Shown piece by piece: positions 7,192 to 14,793 of a stretch of DNA of 32,184 nucleotides. Position 1 is the first letter of the stretch. Each line of letters begins with the position of its first letter. The stretch comes from Plectonema radiosum NIES-515 (GTDB lineage: Bacteria > Cyanobacteriota > Cyanobacteriia > Cyanobacteriales > Nostocaceae), in contig NZ_JAOWRF010000003.1 of the NCBI RefSeq assembly GCF_025753815.1, positions 1-32,184 of the forward strand, written 5' to 3'. The notes under the pieces were generated by a model that was given only the letters and a program-made list of their open reading frames with translations, did no database searches and had not been told where the DNA came from. The position numbers and the translations under genes were made by a program.

Positions 7192-7339
7192 CAGTTGTGG
7201 CGGCAAATCAAAGTATAGACTTGACAATTTGGGCTTGATTTTCTTTGAGGGCGATCGCGTAGCCCGTCGTAGACATCGCCGGAATCATCATCCCGGCGTA
7301 ATGCAACCCTTTGTAGAAGGTTTAAGAGGTTATTTATAA
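7192..7339 (+). pseudogene. Internally deleted 3' remnant of an AAA-like ATPase gene
   Basis: The frame ending with TAA at 7337-7339 contains YRLDNLGLIFFEGDRV (7214-7261), which matches YKLDSMGLICFEGDRI at the C-terminus of the ATPase at 3316-4737. Just upstream, in another frame, QLWRQ corresponds to HLWRQW of that protein, implying a deletion between the two motifs. After the match the frame has 26 codons of unrelated sequence before stopping. No start codon or ATPase core remains, so this is gene debris. Confidence 0.6.
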
Positions 7340-7455
7340 AGTAAAAATAAAATTACTGTCGGGTGTGTCATTAGTCAAAAGTTAAGGCTGTAAGGCAAAT
7401 GTCAAAGGGCTTTTAGAAGACGCTTTCAATAAAAACTGAGAAAGAAAAATTTCTT

Positions 7456-7500
7456 GATAATGATAATTATACAAGAGTAGACTATCACGATTATCATTGT
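7456..7500. promoter_or_regulatory. Possible Fur-type operator (inverted GATAAT repeats)
   Basis: GATAATGATAATTATAC at 7456-7472 contains two tandem GATAAT hexamers, the unit of the Fur box. The same motif returns inverted at 7490-7500 (ATTATCATTGT), 21 bases on. The site lies about 270-320 bases upstream of the lectin start. A role in iron-dependent control is an inference; AT-rich DNA can give such matches by chance. Confidence 0.35.
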
Positions 7501-7630
7501 GATGCAGATTTCTGTCTATAGATATATTGACAAAAATTACTTGGGTTTCAATTATTAGTAATCGGTGCTTGGCATTCTGATTTTACTGTTAAGCAATCAA
7601 GCTTTTATATGAAGTTTATTTAAATGTTCG

Positions 7631-7657
7631 CTTAACTGTCTTAACTGTCTTAACTGT
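7631..7657. repeat. Short tandem repeat, CTTAACTGT x3
   Basis: Three perfect consecutive copies of the 9-base unit CTTAACTGT, followed by a partial unit. It lies about 115 bases before the lectin start. Short tandem repeats of this kind are common between genes in heterocyst-forming cyanobacteria. Confidence 0.85.
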
Positions 7658-7772
7658 CCTTGTCTTTTTTTTGAAATCATATTTTACTTATAGACATTGA
7701 TGCTTTATTTCACGAGAAAAAGCATTCTTATGACAATATATCCACCACATTAAACCCAAGGAACAATTGAAC

Positions 7773-8345
7773 ATGGCAACCAATTTCAGTATAATATCCA
7801 AAAGAAGTGGCAAAGCTCTAGATCTTCAAAATGGTGCTGTTACTGATAATAACCCTATTGTCCAGTATACAAAAAATGGGGGTGTTAACCAACAGTGGAT
7901 ACTTGAACCAGATATTTCAACATTAGTGAGTGCTACAACTACTAACAGTTTAGATTTTACTGGTACTCAGCTAACATCTACTGTGAATGGGAAATCGGCT
8001 ACTATTGACATAGCGTCTATCATTGCTGATGTCCTGTATATTCAGACAGGTGAAGTTTATAATGGATATCTAGACAGCCAAGGAAGCCAAGGATGGACAC
8101 TCAATAGTGGTAGTGGAGAACGTACTTTTACTACCACAGTGAAATTTAATTCACCTTTTCGAGTGCCTCCACAAGTATCACTTGCAATCAGCGGACAGGA
8201 TGTTGGAATAGCAAAAAATATCCGACTCCAAGTCATAGCTAAGAATATTACTGTAGATGGATTTGAACTTACTTACAAAACATGGTTTGATACAGTAGTA
8301 TTTAGTGCTTGGGCAACATGGACAGCAATAGGTGTAAAACCGTAA
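7773..8345 (+). CDS. Small lectin: ricin-type repeat plus H-type lectin domain
   Basis: 190 residues from the ATG at 7773, preceded by AAGGA about 10 bases upstream; a TTG two codons earlier is less likely. Residues 1-45 look like one ricin-type beta-trefoil repeat (SGKALDLQNGAVTDNNPIVQ, ending NQQW, the QxW motif). Residues 95-188 match the H-type lectin domain: FNSPFRVPPQVSLAISGQD, NIRLQVIAKNITVDGFEL, TWFDTVVFSAWATWTAIG. H-type lectins bind N-acetylgalactosamine and related sugars and occur in slugs, slime moulds (discoidin) and some bacteria. There is no signal peptide, as is usual for discoidin-type lectins. The substrate is unknown. Both neighbours are repeat-rich intergenic regions, and the gene appears to be transcribed alone. 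Confidence 0.82.
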   Translation: MATNFSIISKRSGKALDLQNGAVTDNNPIVQYTKNGGVNQQWILEPDISTLVSATTTNSLDFTGTQLTSTVNGKSATIDIASIIADVLYIQTGEVYNGYLDSQGSQGWTLNSGSGERTFTTTVKFNSPFRVPPQVSLAISGQDVGIAKNIRLQVIAKNITVDGFELTYKTWFDTVVFSAWATWTAIGVKP

Positions 8346-8383
8346 GCAAAAAAATTGCCTTCTAAAAAGAGCTAAAAGCAAGG

Positions 8384-8413
8384 GCTGCATTAGGAGATAT
8401 ATTCTGATGCAGC
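8384..8413 (+). terminator. Hairpin after the lectin gene (possible terminator)
   Basis: GCTGCAT (8384-8390) pairs with ATGCAGC (8407-8413) around a 16-base loop, followed by TCTACATTTTG. It lies about 40 bases after the lectin stop. The stem is short and the T-run is broken, so the call is moderate. Confidence 0.45.
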
Positions 8414-8427
8414 TCTACATTTTGTAG

Positions 8428-8555
8428 GATTGGTTTCTAGCTGCTGACCTTTATCAGGCTTGTGCGATCGCTCGTAGCGCCATTTTGGCTTTCAATCCGG
8501 GCACAGATAATGCGATCGCATCCGCATTGGAAGAGCTAATTTTAATCGCACTTTG
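8428..8555 (+). pseudogene. Open remnant, 42 codons without start, ending just before the WD40 gene
   Basis: The frame from 8428 to TGA at 8553-8555 reads DWFLAADLYQACAIARSAIL, then AFNPGTDNAIASALEELILI, and has a strongly amphipathic helical character unlike random intergenic DNA. It has no ATG or GTG start and is preceded directly by TAG. It ends two bases before the ATG of the AAA/WD40 gene. It may be the C-terminal relic of a gene once upstream of that ATPase. I cannot assign the family. Confidence 0.35.
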
Positions 8556-8557
8556 AC

Positions 8558-11500
8558 ATGAGATACCAGGTAGGGGGCAGCCTCCGCACTAACGATCCCA
8601 CATACATTGTTCGTCAAGCAGACGAAAAACTTTATACCAGCTTGAAAGCCGGCGATTTTTGTTATGTCTTAAATTCTCGTCAGATGGGCAAGTCATCCTT
8701 ATTACAACGCACGAGTTATCGTCTGGTGGAAGAAGGCTATAGCTGTGCTTACTTGGATGTCACTCGATTAGGTAGCGACAATACTACACCGGAACAATGG
8801 TACAAAGGTATCATCCTCAGCCTGTTCTACGACTTAAATCTAGGGGAACACGTCAACTTTAAAAATTGGTGGGATACGCAAGCCGGTATTTCCCCAGTGC
8901 AAAAACTACACCTGTTTTTTGAAGGAGTTTTACTGCCAAAGATTGAAAGCGATTCTCTACGAGACGGCAAAGCCGATCGCATTTTCATCTTCATTGATGA
9001 AATTGATAGTTTGTTGAGTTTAAGTTTCCCTGTCAACGACTTTTTTGCCTGGATTCGTCATTGCTACAATCAGCAAGCACATGACCAAAATTTCCGACGT
9101 CTGGGATTTGCCCTATTTGGGGTAGCGAGTCCATCTGACCTAATTGCAGATAAACGTCGAACACCCTTTAACATTGGGACAGCGATTGAGTTATATGGCT
9201 TTCAACTGCATGAAGCCAAACCATTGCTCAAAGGGTTAGAGGAAGTAATCAGCCAACCCAAGGCAGTGCTGCGAGAGATTATCTATTGGAGTGGAGGACA
9301 ACCGTTTCTGACCCAAAAACTCTGTCAGTTAATTGTCCGAACAGCCTTAGAGACATCAAATAGAAAAATTATCCTACCTCCAGAAACCGCAGCATATTGG
9401 GTAGAACAATTTGTGCTTAAGCACATTATCCAACATTGGGAATCTCAAGATGAACCCGAACACCTCCGCACGATTCGCGATCGCCTACTTTTCCACGAAC
9501 ACCGAGCAGGACGGTTGTTGGGTCTTTATCAGCAGGTGTTGCTTTGGGAGCAAACAGATACTCAAACATATGGTGTATCTACTGACGATAGTCGAGAACA
9601 GACAGAACTGTTGTTATCTGGTTTAGTCGAGAAACACAACGGCATTCTCAAAATTAAAAACCCCATCTATCAAAGTGTTTTCAATGCTCAATGGGTGATT
9701 AGACAGCTAGACAATCTGCGTCCTTACTCGCAAACATTCAATGCTTGGGTAGCATCTGGCTATAAAGATGAATCGCGTCTGTTGCGAGGACAGGCTCTAA
9801 AAGATACTCAAAATTGGGCACAGGGCAAAAGTCTGAGCGATTTGGATTATCAATTTTTCGCTGCAAGTCAAGAATGTGAACAGCGAGCAGTGCAAACGGG
9901 ATTGGAGGCAGCACGAGCAAAAGAGGTAGAAGCACGACTAGCACAAGAGAAAAAAACGGCTAAACTACAAAGGTTTTTGTTAGTTGCAGTGTGTATCGGC
10001 TTGCTCGTTTCTAGCGGGTTGGGGCTAGGCAGTTTCATTCTATACCGCCAAGCTATTAAAAGCGAAAGTCAAGCCAGAACCAGCGAAATTGAAGCCCTTG
10101 TATCTTCTTCTGAAGGATTGTTTGCCTCAAATCGCAGATTAGATGCGCTCATAGAAGCAATTAAAGCCAAACATAGACTGCAAAAACTGGGTCAACCAAA
10201 CACAAATCTTGAGCCTCAGGTGGAAAATGCATTGAGGCAAGCAGTTTATGGAGCAGATGAATACAACCGTTTTTCCGGTCATACAGCAGCTGTTCTGGCA
10301 GTAGATGTCAGTCCTGACAGTTCTCTGATTGCCTCAGCAAGTACAGATAAAACAATCAAGCTAATTCGACGTGATGGTACAGAAGTTGCAACTCTCAAAG
10401 GTCATCAGGCAACAGTTAGGGCAGTCGATTTTAGCTCTGACGGTCAGATGCTCGCCTCGGCGAGTGAAGATGGTACAGTTAAACTTTGGAAGCGAGACGG
10501 TGAGCTGCTAAGAACTTTCAAAGGTCACACTGCTTCAGTCTGGGGAGTAGCGTTTAGTCCCGATGGTCAGTTTCTTGCCTCTGCCAGTTTCGACAGAACG
10601 GTGAAAATTTGGAAGCGAGACGGCACCTTACTCAACACGTTTCAAGGTTACAAACATGGGTTTTGGGGAGTAGCTTTTAGTCCTGATGGTAATATCGTTG
10701 CTGCCACAAGTGTAGACAAGACAGTAAAACTCTGGAAACGAGACGGTTCGGACTGGCAAGACGCCAAACTCCTGCAAACTCTTACTGGTCACACTGCTTG
10801 GGTTATAGGAGTCGCTTTCAGCCCTGACGGTCAGACGATTGCTTCAGCGAGTGAAGACACAACTGTTAAACTTTGGCAGCGAGACAGCACTGATGGAAGC
10901 TACCACCTTGATAAAACTCTTACTGGTCATAGTGCCGGGATTTGGGGAGTCGCTTTTAGTCCGGATGGTCAAACTATTGCCTCCGCCAGTCTCGACAAAA
11001 CGATTAAACTTTGGAATATTGATGGTACGGAACTGAGGACGCTCAGAGGACATAGTGCGTCCGTTTGGGGAGTGAGTTTTAGCCCTGACAGCAGCTTTAT
11101 TGCGTCGGCAGGTGCAGAAAACGTTGTCAGACTCTGGCAGAAAGAAAATCCATTCCAGAAGAGTCTTATTGCCCATAAAGCCGGGATTTGGTCAATTGCT
11201 ATTACCTCCGACAGTTCAGCGATCGCCACAGCAAGCCACGAAAACACTGCTAAAGTTTGGAGTCGTCAAGGTAAATTGCTCAAAACTTTCACTGAATCTG
11301 GAGGCGCAATCTTCGAGGTTTCATTCAGTGAAGATCGCAAGTTAATTGCTCTTCGCACTTACGATGATACGATAAAACTCAAGAAGCCAGACGGCACTTT
11401 GGTCGCTAGTTACAAAGATCCTATCGGTAAACTCTTAGCAGGAGTATTGAGTCCCGACGGTCAAGCGATCGCATTAGCAAATGTTGACAAAATTGTTCAG

Positions 11501-12223
11501 ATATGGCATCGCGATCGCTCTTCACCGCAGATTCTTAAAGGACATCAAGCGGAGGTGTGGCATGTCGCATTTAGTCCCAACGGTCGGCTCGTTGCTTCCG
11601 CTAGTGGCGATAGTACTGCTAAACTGTGGACGCTGGATGGCAAGTTGTTCAGAACCCTTGTGGGACACTCAGCATCAGTATGGAGAGTTGCCTTTAGCCC
11701 TGACAGTAAAATGGTAGCTACTGGAAGTGGGGACAATACCGTTAAGCTGTGGACGCTTGAGGGCAAGTTGCTGAAAACTCTCAAAGGTCACACAGCTGGG
11801 GTTTGGGGAGTTGCGTTTAGTCCAATCCCCCCAACCCCCCTTTTTAAGGGGGGGGAAGGGGGGATCGTTGCTTCTGGCAGCGTGGATAATACTATCAAGC
11901 TTTGGAAACTCGATGGTACGGAACTGACTACCCTGAGAGGACATACCGCAGCCATCAGGGAAATTGCTATCAGCCACGACGGCACAATTCTTGCTTCAGG
12001 AGGTGATGACAACACGCTCATTTTGTGGAATTTGCCGCGAATTCTTCACCTAGATGCACTGACTTATGGTTGTAACCTTGTGCAGGATTATTTGAAAACT
12101 AACACAGCGGTCCAGAAGAGCGATCGCGTTATTTGCAATAATATGAGTCGTGTTAGAAATAACGCGATCGGCTCCTCAAATTTTGGCGTTGCTGAATCGG
12201 GGTATGAAAATAATTTTACATAA
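8558..12223 (+). CDS. AAA-like (AAA_35) ATPase / transmembrane / 14-blade WD40 repeat protein
   Basis: 1221 residues. Residues 1-400 are an AAA_35 domain typical of cyanobacterial WD40 proteins: YQVGGSLRTNDPTYIVRQAD, the Walker A-like NSRQMGKSSLL (39-49) and Walker B RIFIFIDEIDSLL (141-153, with the DE pair). A charged helix (about 440-468) and one transmembrane segment (about 470-496, LLVAVCIGLLVSSGLGLGSF) follow. About 14 WD40 repeats then run from 571 to 1162 (GHTASVWGVAFSPDGQ…ASAS.D.TVKLW), enough for two seven-bladed propellers. Blades 8-10 are degenerate. Repeat DNA encodes IPPTPLFKGGEGG at about 1089-1101. The last 13 residues are encoded by a MITE. The usual family ending is near SDRVICNN. 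It is probably a membrane-anchored sensor/scaffold; ligand and partners are unknown. Confidence 0.9.
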   Translation: MRYQVGGSLRTNDPTYIVRQADEKLYTSLKAGDFCYVLNSRQMGKSSLLQRTSYRLVEEGYSCAYLDVTRLGSDNTTPEQWYKGIILSLFYDLNLGEHVNFKNWWDTQAGISPVQKLHLFFEGVLLPKIESDSLRDGKADRIFIFIDEIDSLLSLSFPVNDFFAWIRHCYNQQAHDQNFRRLGFALFGVASPSDLIADKRRTPFNIGTAIELYGFQLHEAKPLLKGLEEVISQPKAVLREIIYWSGGQPFLTQKLCQLIVRTALETSNRKIILPPETAAYWVEQFVLKHIIQHWESQDEPEHLRTIRDRLLFHEHRAGRLLGLYQQVLLWEQTDTQTYGVSTDDSREQTELLLSGLVEKHNGILKIKNPIYQSVFNAQWVIRQLDNLRPYSQTFNAWVASGYKDESRLLRGQALKDTQNWAQGKSLSDLDYQFFAASQECEQRAVQTGLEAARAKEVEARLAQEKKTAKLQRFLLVAVCIGLLVSSGLGLGSFILYRQAIKSESQARTSEIEALVSSSEGLFASNRRLDALIEAIKAKHRLQKLGQPNTNLEPQVENALRQAVYGADEYNRFSGHTAAVLAVDVSPDSSLIASASTDKTIKLIRRDGTEVATLKGHQATVRAVDFSSDGQMLASASEDGTVKLWKRDGELLRTFKGHTASVWGVAFSPDGQFLASASFDRTVKIWKRDGTLLNTFQGYKHGFWGVAFSPDGNIVAATSVDKTVKLWKRDGSDWQDAKLLQTLTGHTAWVIGVAFSPDGQTIASASEDTTVKLWQRDSTDGSYHLDKTLTGHSAGIWGVAFSPDGQTIASASLDKTIKLWNIDGTELRTLRGHSASVWGVSFSPDSSFIASAGAENVVRLWQKENPFQKSLIAHKAGIWSIAITSDSSAIATASHENTAKVWSRQGKLLKTFTESGGAIFEVSFSEDRKLIALRTYDDTIKLKKPDGTLVASYKDPIGKLLAGVLSPDGQAIALANVDKIVQIWHRDRSSPQILKGHQAEVWHVAFSPNGRLVASASGDSTAKLWTLDGKLFRTLVGHSASVWRVAFSPDSKMVATGSGDNTVKLWTLEGKLLKTLKGHTAGVWGVAFSPIPPTPLFKGGEGGIVASGSVDNTIKLWKLDGTELTTLRGHTAAIREIAISHDGTILASGGDDNTLILWNLPRILHLDALTYGCNLVQDYLKTNTAVQKSDRVICNNMSRVRNNAIGSSNFGVAESGYENNFT
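11824..11864. repeat. In-frame C/G-rich palindromic repeat inside a WD40 blade
   Basis: About 41 bp, AATCCCCCCAACCCCCC then TTTTTAAGGGGGGGG and AAGGGGGGAT, an inverted repeat of the CCCCCCTTTTTAAGGGGGG type that is widespread in cyanobacterial genomes. It lies inside the WD40 gene, where the preceding and following blades have SPDG. It keeps the frame and replaces the DG turn with IPPTPLFKGGEGG. Confidence 0.75.
12121..12170. repeat. 14-bp perfect hairpin inside the 3' end of the WD40 gene
   Basis: CGATCGCGTTATTT (12121-12134) pairs perfectly with AAATAACGCGATCG (12157-12170), with a 22-base loop. The pairing extends imperfectly into flanking GAG/CTC. It encodes the residues DRVICNN through NNAIGS of the WD40 protein. 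The right arm begins where homologues usually end, so it may be an inverted copy or an old terminator now read through. Confidence 0.6.
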
Positions 12224-12296
12224 TACTAAAATCCTTGTAGAGACGTTCCGGCGGAACGTCTTTATATCCGGATTCATACATCAATTCAGCAATGCC
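12185..12296. mobile_element. MITE, GGCGTTGCTGA family (copy 1), overlapping the WD40 gene 3' end
   Basis: 112 bp. Terminal inverted repeats are GGCGTTGCTGAATCGGGGTA on the left and GGCATTGCTGAATTGATGTA read from the right. It is flanked by a perfect 8-bp target duplication, CAAATTTT, at 12177-12184 and 12297-12304. The core palindrome (GTAGAGACG TTCCGGCGGAA CGTC) is at 12237-12260. The left end supplies the last 12 codons and the stop of the WD40 gene. Confidence 0.85.
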
Positions 12297-12324
12297 CAAA
12301 TTTTTAGTCTAAATTCGGACTTCG

Positions 12325-12352
12325 CAGAGACGTTCCGCCGGAACGTCTCTAC
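12325..12352. repeat. Stand-alone core palindrome (GAGACGTTCC type)
   Basis: CAGAGACGTTCCGCC followed by GGAACGTCTCTAC, a near-perfect palindrome identical in type to the cores within the neighbouring MITEs but without the GGCGTTGCTGA ends. It lies between copies 1 and 2. Together these elements fill most of 12224-12583, which holds no gene. Confidence 0.75.
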
Positions 12353-12387
12353 AATACGTTAAATTTACCCTTGTACATTGCAAAATC

Positions 12388-12522
12388 GGCGTTGCTGATT
12401 TCAAATATGAATTCTAAATTTTGGGGTTTGATTCTAACATTAAAACCCTGATTGTAGAGACGTTCCGGCGGAACGTCTATGAGCGTTGAATTAGTATTTT
12501 CATATTAAAATTCAGCAACGCC
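12388..12522. mobile_element. MITE, GGCGTTGCTGA family (copy 2)
   Basis: 135 bp. Terminal inverted repeats are GGCGTTGCTGATTTCAAATA on the left and GGCGTTGCTGAATTTTAATA read from the right. A perfect 8-bp target duplication, GCAAAATC, flanks it at 12380-12387 and 12523-12530. The core palindrome is at 12454-12477. It is nearly identical along its length to the copy at 14652-14786. No coding capacity. Confidence 0.9.
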
Positions 12523-12583
12523 GCAAAATCTTCCCCTAAATATGCAACGCCCCATTTTTAGTTTATTTAGATTGAAGTACTTA

Positions 12584-14254
12584 CTACTGGGAAACAAATA
12601 TCTTTGCTGTAAATGCCGCTATCTCAAAGGTTAGAGTATCTTCATCAACTTTCACAGAAGTCTCACTAAACCAATCTTGCCACAATTCAGCCGATGGAAA
12701 GTTGGGAATCTGATATTCTGGGAAATTTTGGTCAGAGAAATTTACAACGACGACGATGCGAGAACCTTGGGAATTCCAGCGGGTGTAAGCGAGTACTTTG
12801 GCTTCAGCATTTTCGTGCAAAAACTCAATATTGTCGCTTTGCATTGCTGGAGTTTGCTTGCGTAGGGCGATTAGTTTTTTGTAATATTCAAATAAATCGC
12901 GATTTTCGTCTCTCTCCAACAAAGCCCAGGCTATTTTTTTCGGCTGAGTCACAGTTTTGCTTTTGCGCTTGTGTTCGCCAAATTCTTCACCCATCCACAG
13001 CATCGGTACACCCATTGCTGTCATTAATAGTACAGCACCTAACTTGGCGCGGACAAATGCAGCTTCATCAAAAATGCCGCGATCGCCTAATTCTCTAAAT
13101 AAATGTTCGCGATCGTGAGTCGCTAAATAATTTACCACATTTATCGCAGTGGCATAACCTTGCTGTTTCGGGTCTAAAACCTCCTTCAGATGGTCTAATT
13201 CAAATGTTTCACCACAAATGTGAGGAATCATAAAATACCGAAAACTTTCATGCCAACAAGCATCCATCGGTCCTTCTGGTGCTGTCACCTTACTTGTATC
13301 GGGAATGTTTTCAGCAATATTATAAAACGGCTTGGGTGCAGTATTCTTTTTCGCTTGTTGAGCGAGCCAATCCAAAAATTCAAAGTTAGCTAATTGCCGC
13401 ACTGCATCAAAGCGAATTCCATCAATGTGATACTCCTTGACCCAATACTGTACCACATCGCCAACATATTTCCAAGCGGGTCTAACGTCTAACTTTTCAT
13501 CATAATTATCATAATTAAATTCCGGTCCCCAATAATTGTTGGGGTCTTCCGGATAGTGCATGTGTTCGTAATACCAATAATTTCGATCAATCAACATTAA
13601 CGGGCATTCTTCATCTGTATGGTTGTAAATTCCATCCATGAAAACCCGAATACCTCTACTATGACACTCGTCAATAAACCGCTTTAAATCTTCTGTTGAC
13701 CCGTAACTTGATTCTGTAGCGAAAAAATGCCGTACTTTGTAGCCCCAGCTATAATCGCCAGGATACTCATTTACTGGCATTAATTCAATTGCATTAATTC
13801 CCAATTCCTGTAAATAATCTAATTTTTCAATCGCATCTAAATATTTTCCACGTTTGTTCTGGTCAACTTCACCACCGGTAAAATCGGCAACGTGCATTTC
13901 ATATATTACTAATTTATGATTTTCTGGCAATAATTTATCGTCGTGCTGCCAAACGTAAGTATCAACTATTCGCTTACCATCTTTGACCCGCGCTATACTG
14001 ACTTTTTTCTCATCGTCTACATCTGTAGCGTAAGGGTCAATTACATCCACCCATTCATCAAGCTGAAAATTTGGACTTTTGCTTTGAACGCGGAATTTGT
14101 ATTCATAAACACCGTCTTCTATTTCTATTTCAATACGAAAATAACCATCTTCTCCTTTTTGCATTGGCATCTCTTTCCAATCATAAAAAGACCCAATTAA
14201 AGCTGCTTCTTTGTTACGAGGAGCAAACAAATTAAATTCAATTGAACTTGCCAT
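12584..14254 (-). CDS. GH13 alpha-amylase-family enzyme with N-terminal glycogen-binding-like domain (paralogue 1)
   Basis: 556 residues, no signal peptide, so cytoplasmic. Residues 1-105 resemble a CBM48/E-set domain (IEFNLFAPRNKEAALIGSFY, GYFRIEIEIEDGVYEYKFRV). The TIM-barrel follows with GH13 motifs DGIYNH (207-212), GIRFDAVRQL (nucleophile Asp283), YNIAENIPD (acid/base Glu315) and NYLATHDREH (His380, Asp381). The C-terminal beta domain ends …FEIAAFTAKIFVSQ. All catalytic residues are present. The family hydrolyses or transfers alpha-1,4/1,6-glucan linkages; the overall form is close to branching-enzyme and maltooligosyltrehalose-hydrolase relatives, but the reaction cannot be fixed by eye. 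A close paralogue is at 20302-21960. Start at 14254 (MASSIEFN) aligns exactly with the paralogue start. Confidence 0.88.
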   Translation of the reverse strand: MASSIEFNLFAPRNKEAALIGSFYDWKEMPMQKGEDGYFRIEIEIEDGVYEYKFRVQSKSPNFQLDEWVDVIDPYATDVDDEKKVSIARVKDGKRIVDTYVWQHDDKLLPENHKLVIYEMHVADFTGGEVDQNKRGKYLDAIEKLDYLQELGINAIELMPVNEYPGDYSWGYKVRHFFATESSYGSTEDLKRFIDECHSRGIRVFMDGIYNHTDEECPLMLIDRNYWYYEHMHYPEDPNNYWGPEFNYDNYDEKLDVRPAWKYVGDVVQYWVKEYHIDGIRFDAVRQLANFEFLDWLAQQAKKNTAPKPFYNIAENIPDTSKVTAPEGPMDACWHESFRYFMIPHICGETFELDHLKEVLDPKQQGYATAINVVNYLATHDREHLFRELGDRGIFDEAAFVRAKLGAVLLMTAMGVPMLWMGEEFGEHKRKSKTVTQPKKIAWALLERDENRDLFEYYKKLIALRKQTPAMQSDNIEFLHENAEAKVLAYTRWNSQGSRIVVVVNFSDQNFPEYQIPNFPSAELWQDWFSETSVKVDEDTLTFEIAAFTAKIFVSQ

Positions 14255-14340
14255 TTTTACCTTTTAAAATAATTATTTTGGTTTGTTCAGATGAAATTAT
14301 TTTGGATTAGAAAATTATGTTAAACTTCTTTCTAAAGTAA

Positions 14341-14385
14341 TATAATGTCCGCTTAATTAACATTAATAGAAACATTGCAACCTTC
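14341..14385. repeat. Half-element related to the ATGTCCG family
   Basis: TATAATGTCCGCTTAATTAA then CATTAATAGAAACATTGCAA resembles the right end of the element at 23230-23328 and the upstream half at about 19901-19945. It leads straight into the tandem palindrome array. No matching second end was found nearby. Confidence 0.45.
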
Positions 14386-14577
14386 GTAGAGACGTAGCAC
14401 TGCTACGTCTCTACAATATATGTGATTTGTGGGACATGATACAGCAGATTGCGTTGTGATTAAATACACGTAGAGACGTAGCACTGCTACGTCTCTACAA
14501 TATATGTGATTTGTGGGACATGATACAGCAGATTGCGTTGTGATTAAATACACGTAGAGACGTAGCACTGCTACGTC
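14386..14577. repeat. 84-bp tandem repeat, 2.3 copies, each beginning with the core palindrome
   Basis: Units start at 14386, 14470 and 14554, exactly 84 bases apart. Each starts with the palindrome GTAGAGACG TAGCACTGCTA CGTCTCTAC. The spacer (AATATATGTGATTTGTGGGA, then CATGATACAGCAGATTGCG) is identical in the two full copies. It is a recent tandem duplication upstream of the GH13 gene. An open frame across it is an artefact of the repeat. Confidence 0.9.
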
Positions 14578-14651
14578 TTTGAGCGGGTTTTGGATTTTAC
14601 GCAGTACCTTCTAAGGAGTGAAATCTGCTGTATAAGATCAACAAATTGACA

Positions 14652-14786
14652 GGCGTTGCTGATTTTAAATATGAATTCTAAATTTTTTGGTTTGATTTTA
14701 ACATTAAAACCCTTATTGTAGAGACGTTCCGCCGGAACGTCTATGAGCGTTGAATTAGTATTTTCATATTAAAATTCAGCAACGCC
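14652..14786. mobile_element. MITE, GGCGTTGCTGA family (copy 3)
   Basis: 135 bp. Terminal inverted repeats are GGCGTTGCTGATTTTAAATA on the left and GGCGTTGCTGAATTTTAATA from the right. A perfect 8-bp target duplication, AATTGACA, lies at 14644-14651 and 14787-14794. The core palindrome is at about 14718-14741. It is nearly identical to copy 2, so movement is probably recent. Confidence 0.9.
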
Positions 14787-14793
14787 AATTGAC

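Larger units (their letters stand above)
7340..7772. other. Long AT-rich leader/promoter region of the lectin gene
   Basis: No gene is supported. It contains GATAATGATAAT-type sites (listed separately) and a three-unit tandem repeat, and ends with CCAAGGAACAATTGAAC before the lectin ATG. Transcription of the lectin gene must begin somewhere here, but no promoter can be pinned down by eye. Confidence 0.5.

Noticed and set aside
3316-12223. The AAA-like ATPases, metallophosphatase and lectin as one new defence island
   Set aside because: The intact genes are separated by long repeat-filled gaps, have different orientations and show no operon structure, so I report them separately.
13943-14200. 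85-codon plus-strand frame within the GH13 gene
   Set aside because: Antisense to a well-supported enzyme gene; open only because of codon bias.
14353-14568. A 71-codon minus-strand open frame with an internal 28-residue repeat (LRLYVYLITTQSAVSCPTNH)
   Set aside because: It is the translation of the 84-bp tandem repeat (84 is a multiple of three, so the frame stays open). It has no other coding signs.
14386-14577. Possible CRISPR array because of regularly spaced palindromic repeats
   Set aside because: The spacers are identical, the period is 84 bases, there are only three units, and no cas genes are present. It is a tandem duplication of a dispersed palindrome.
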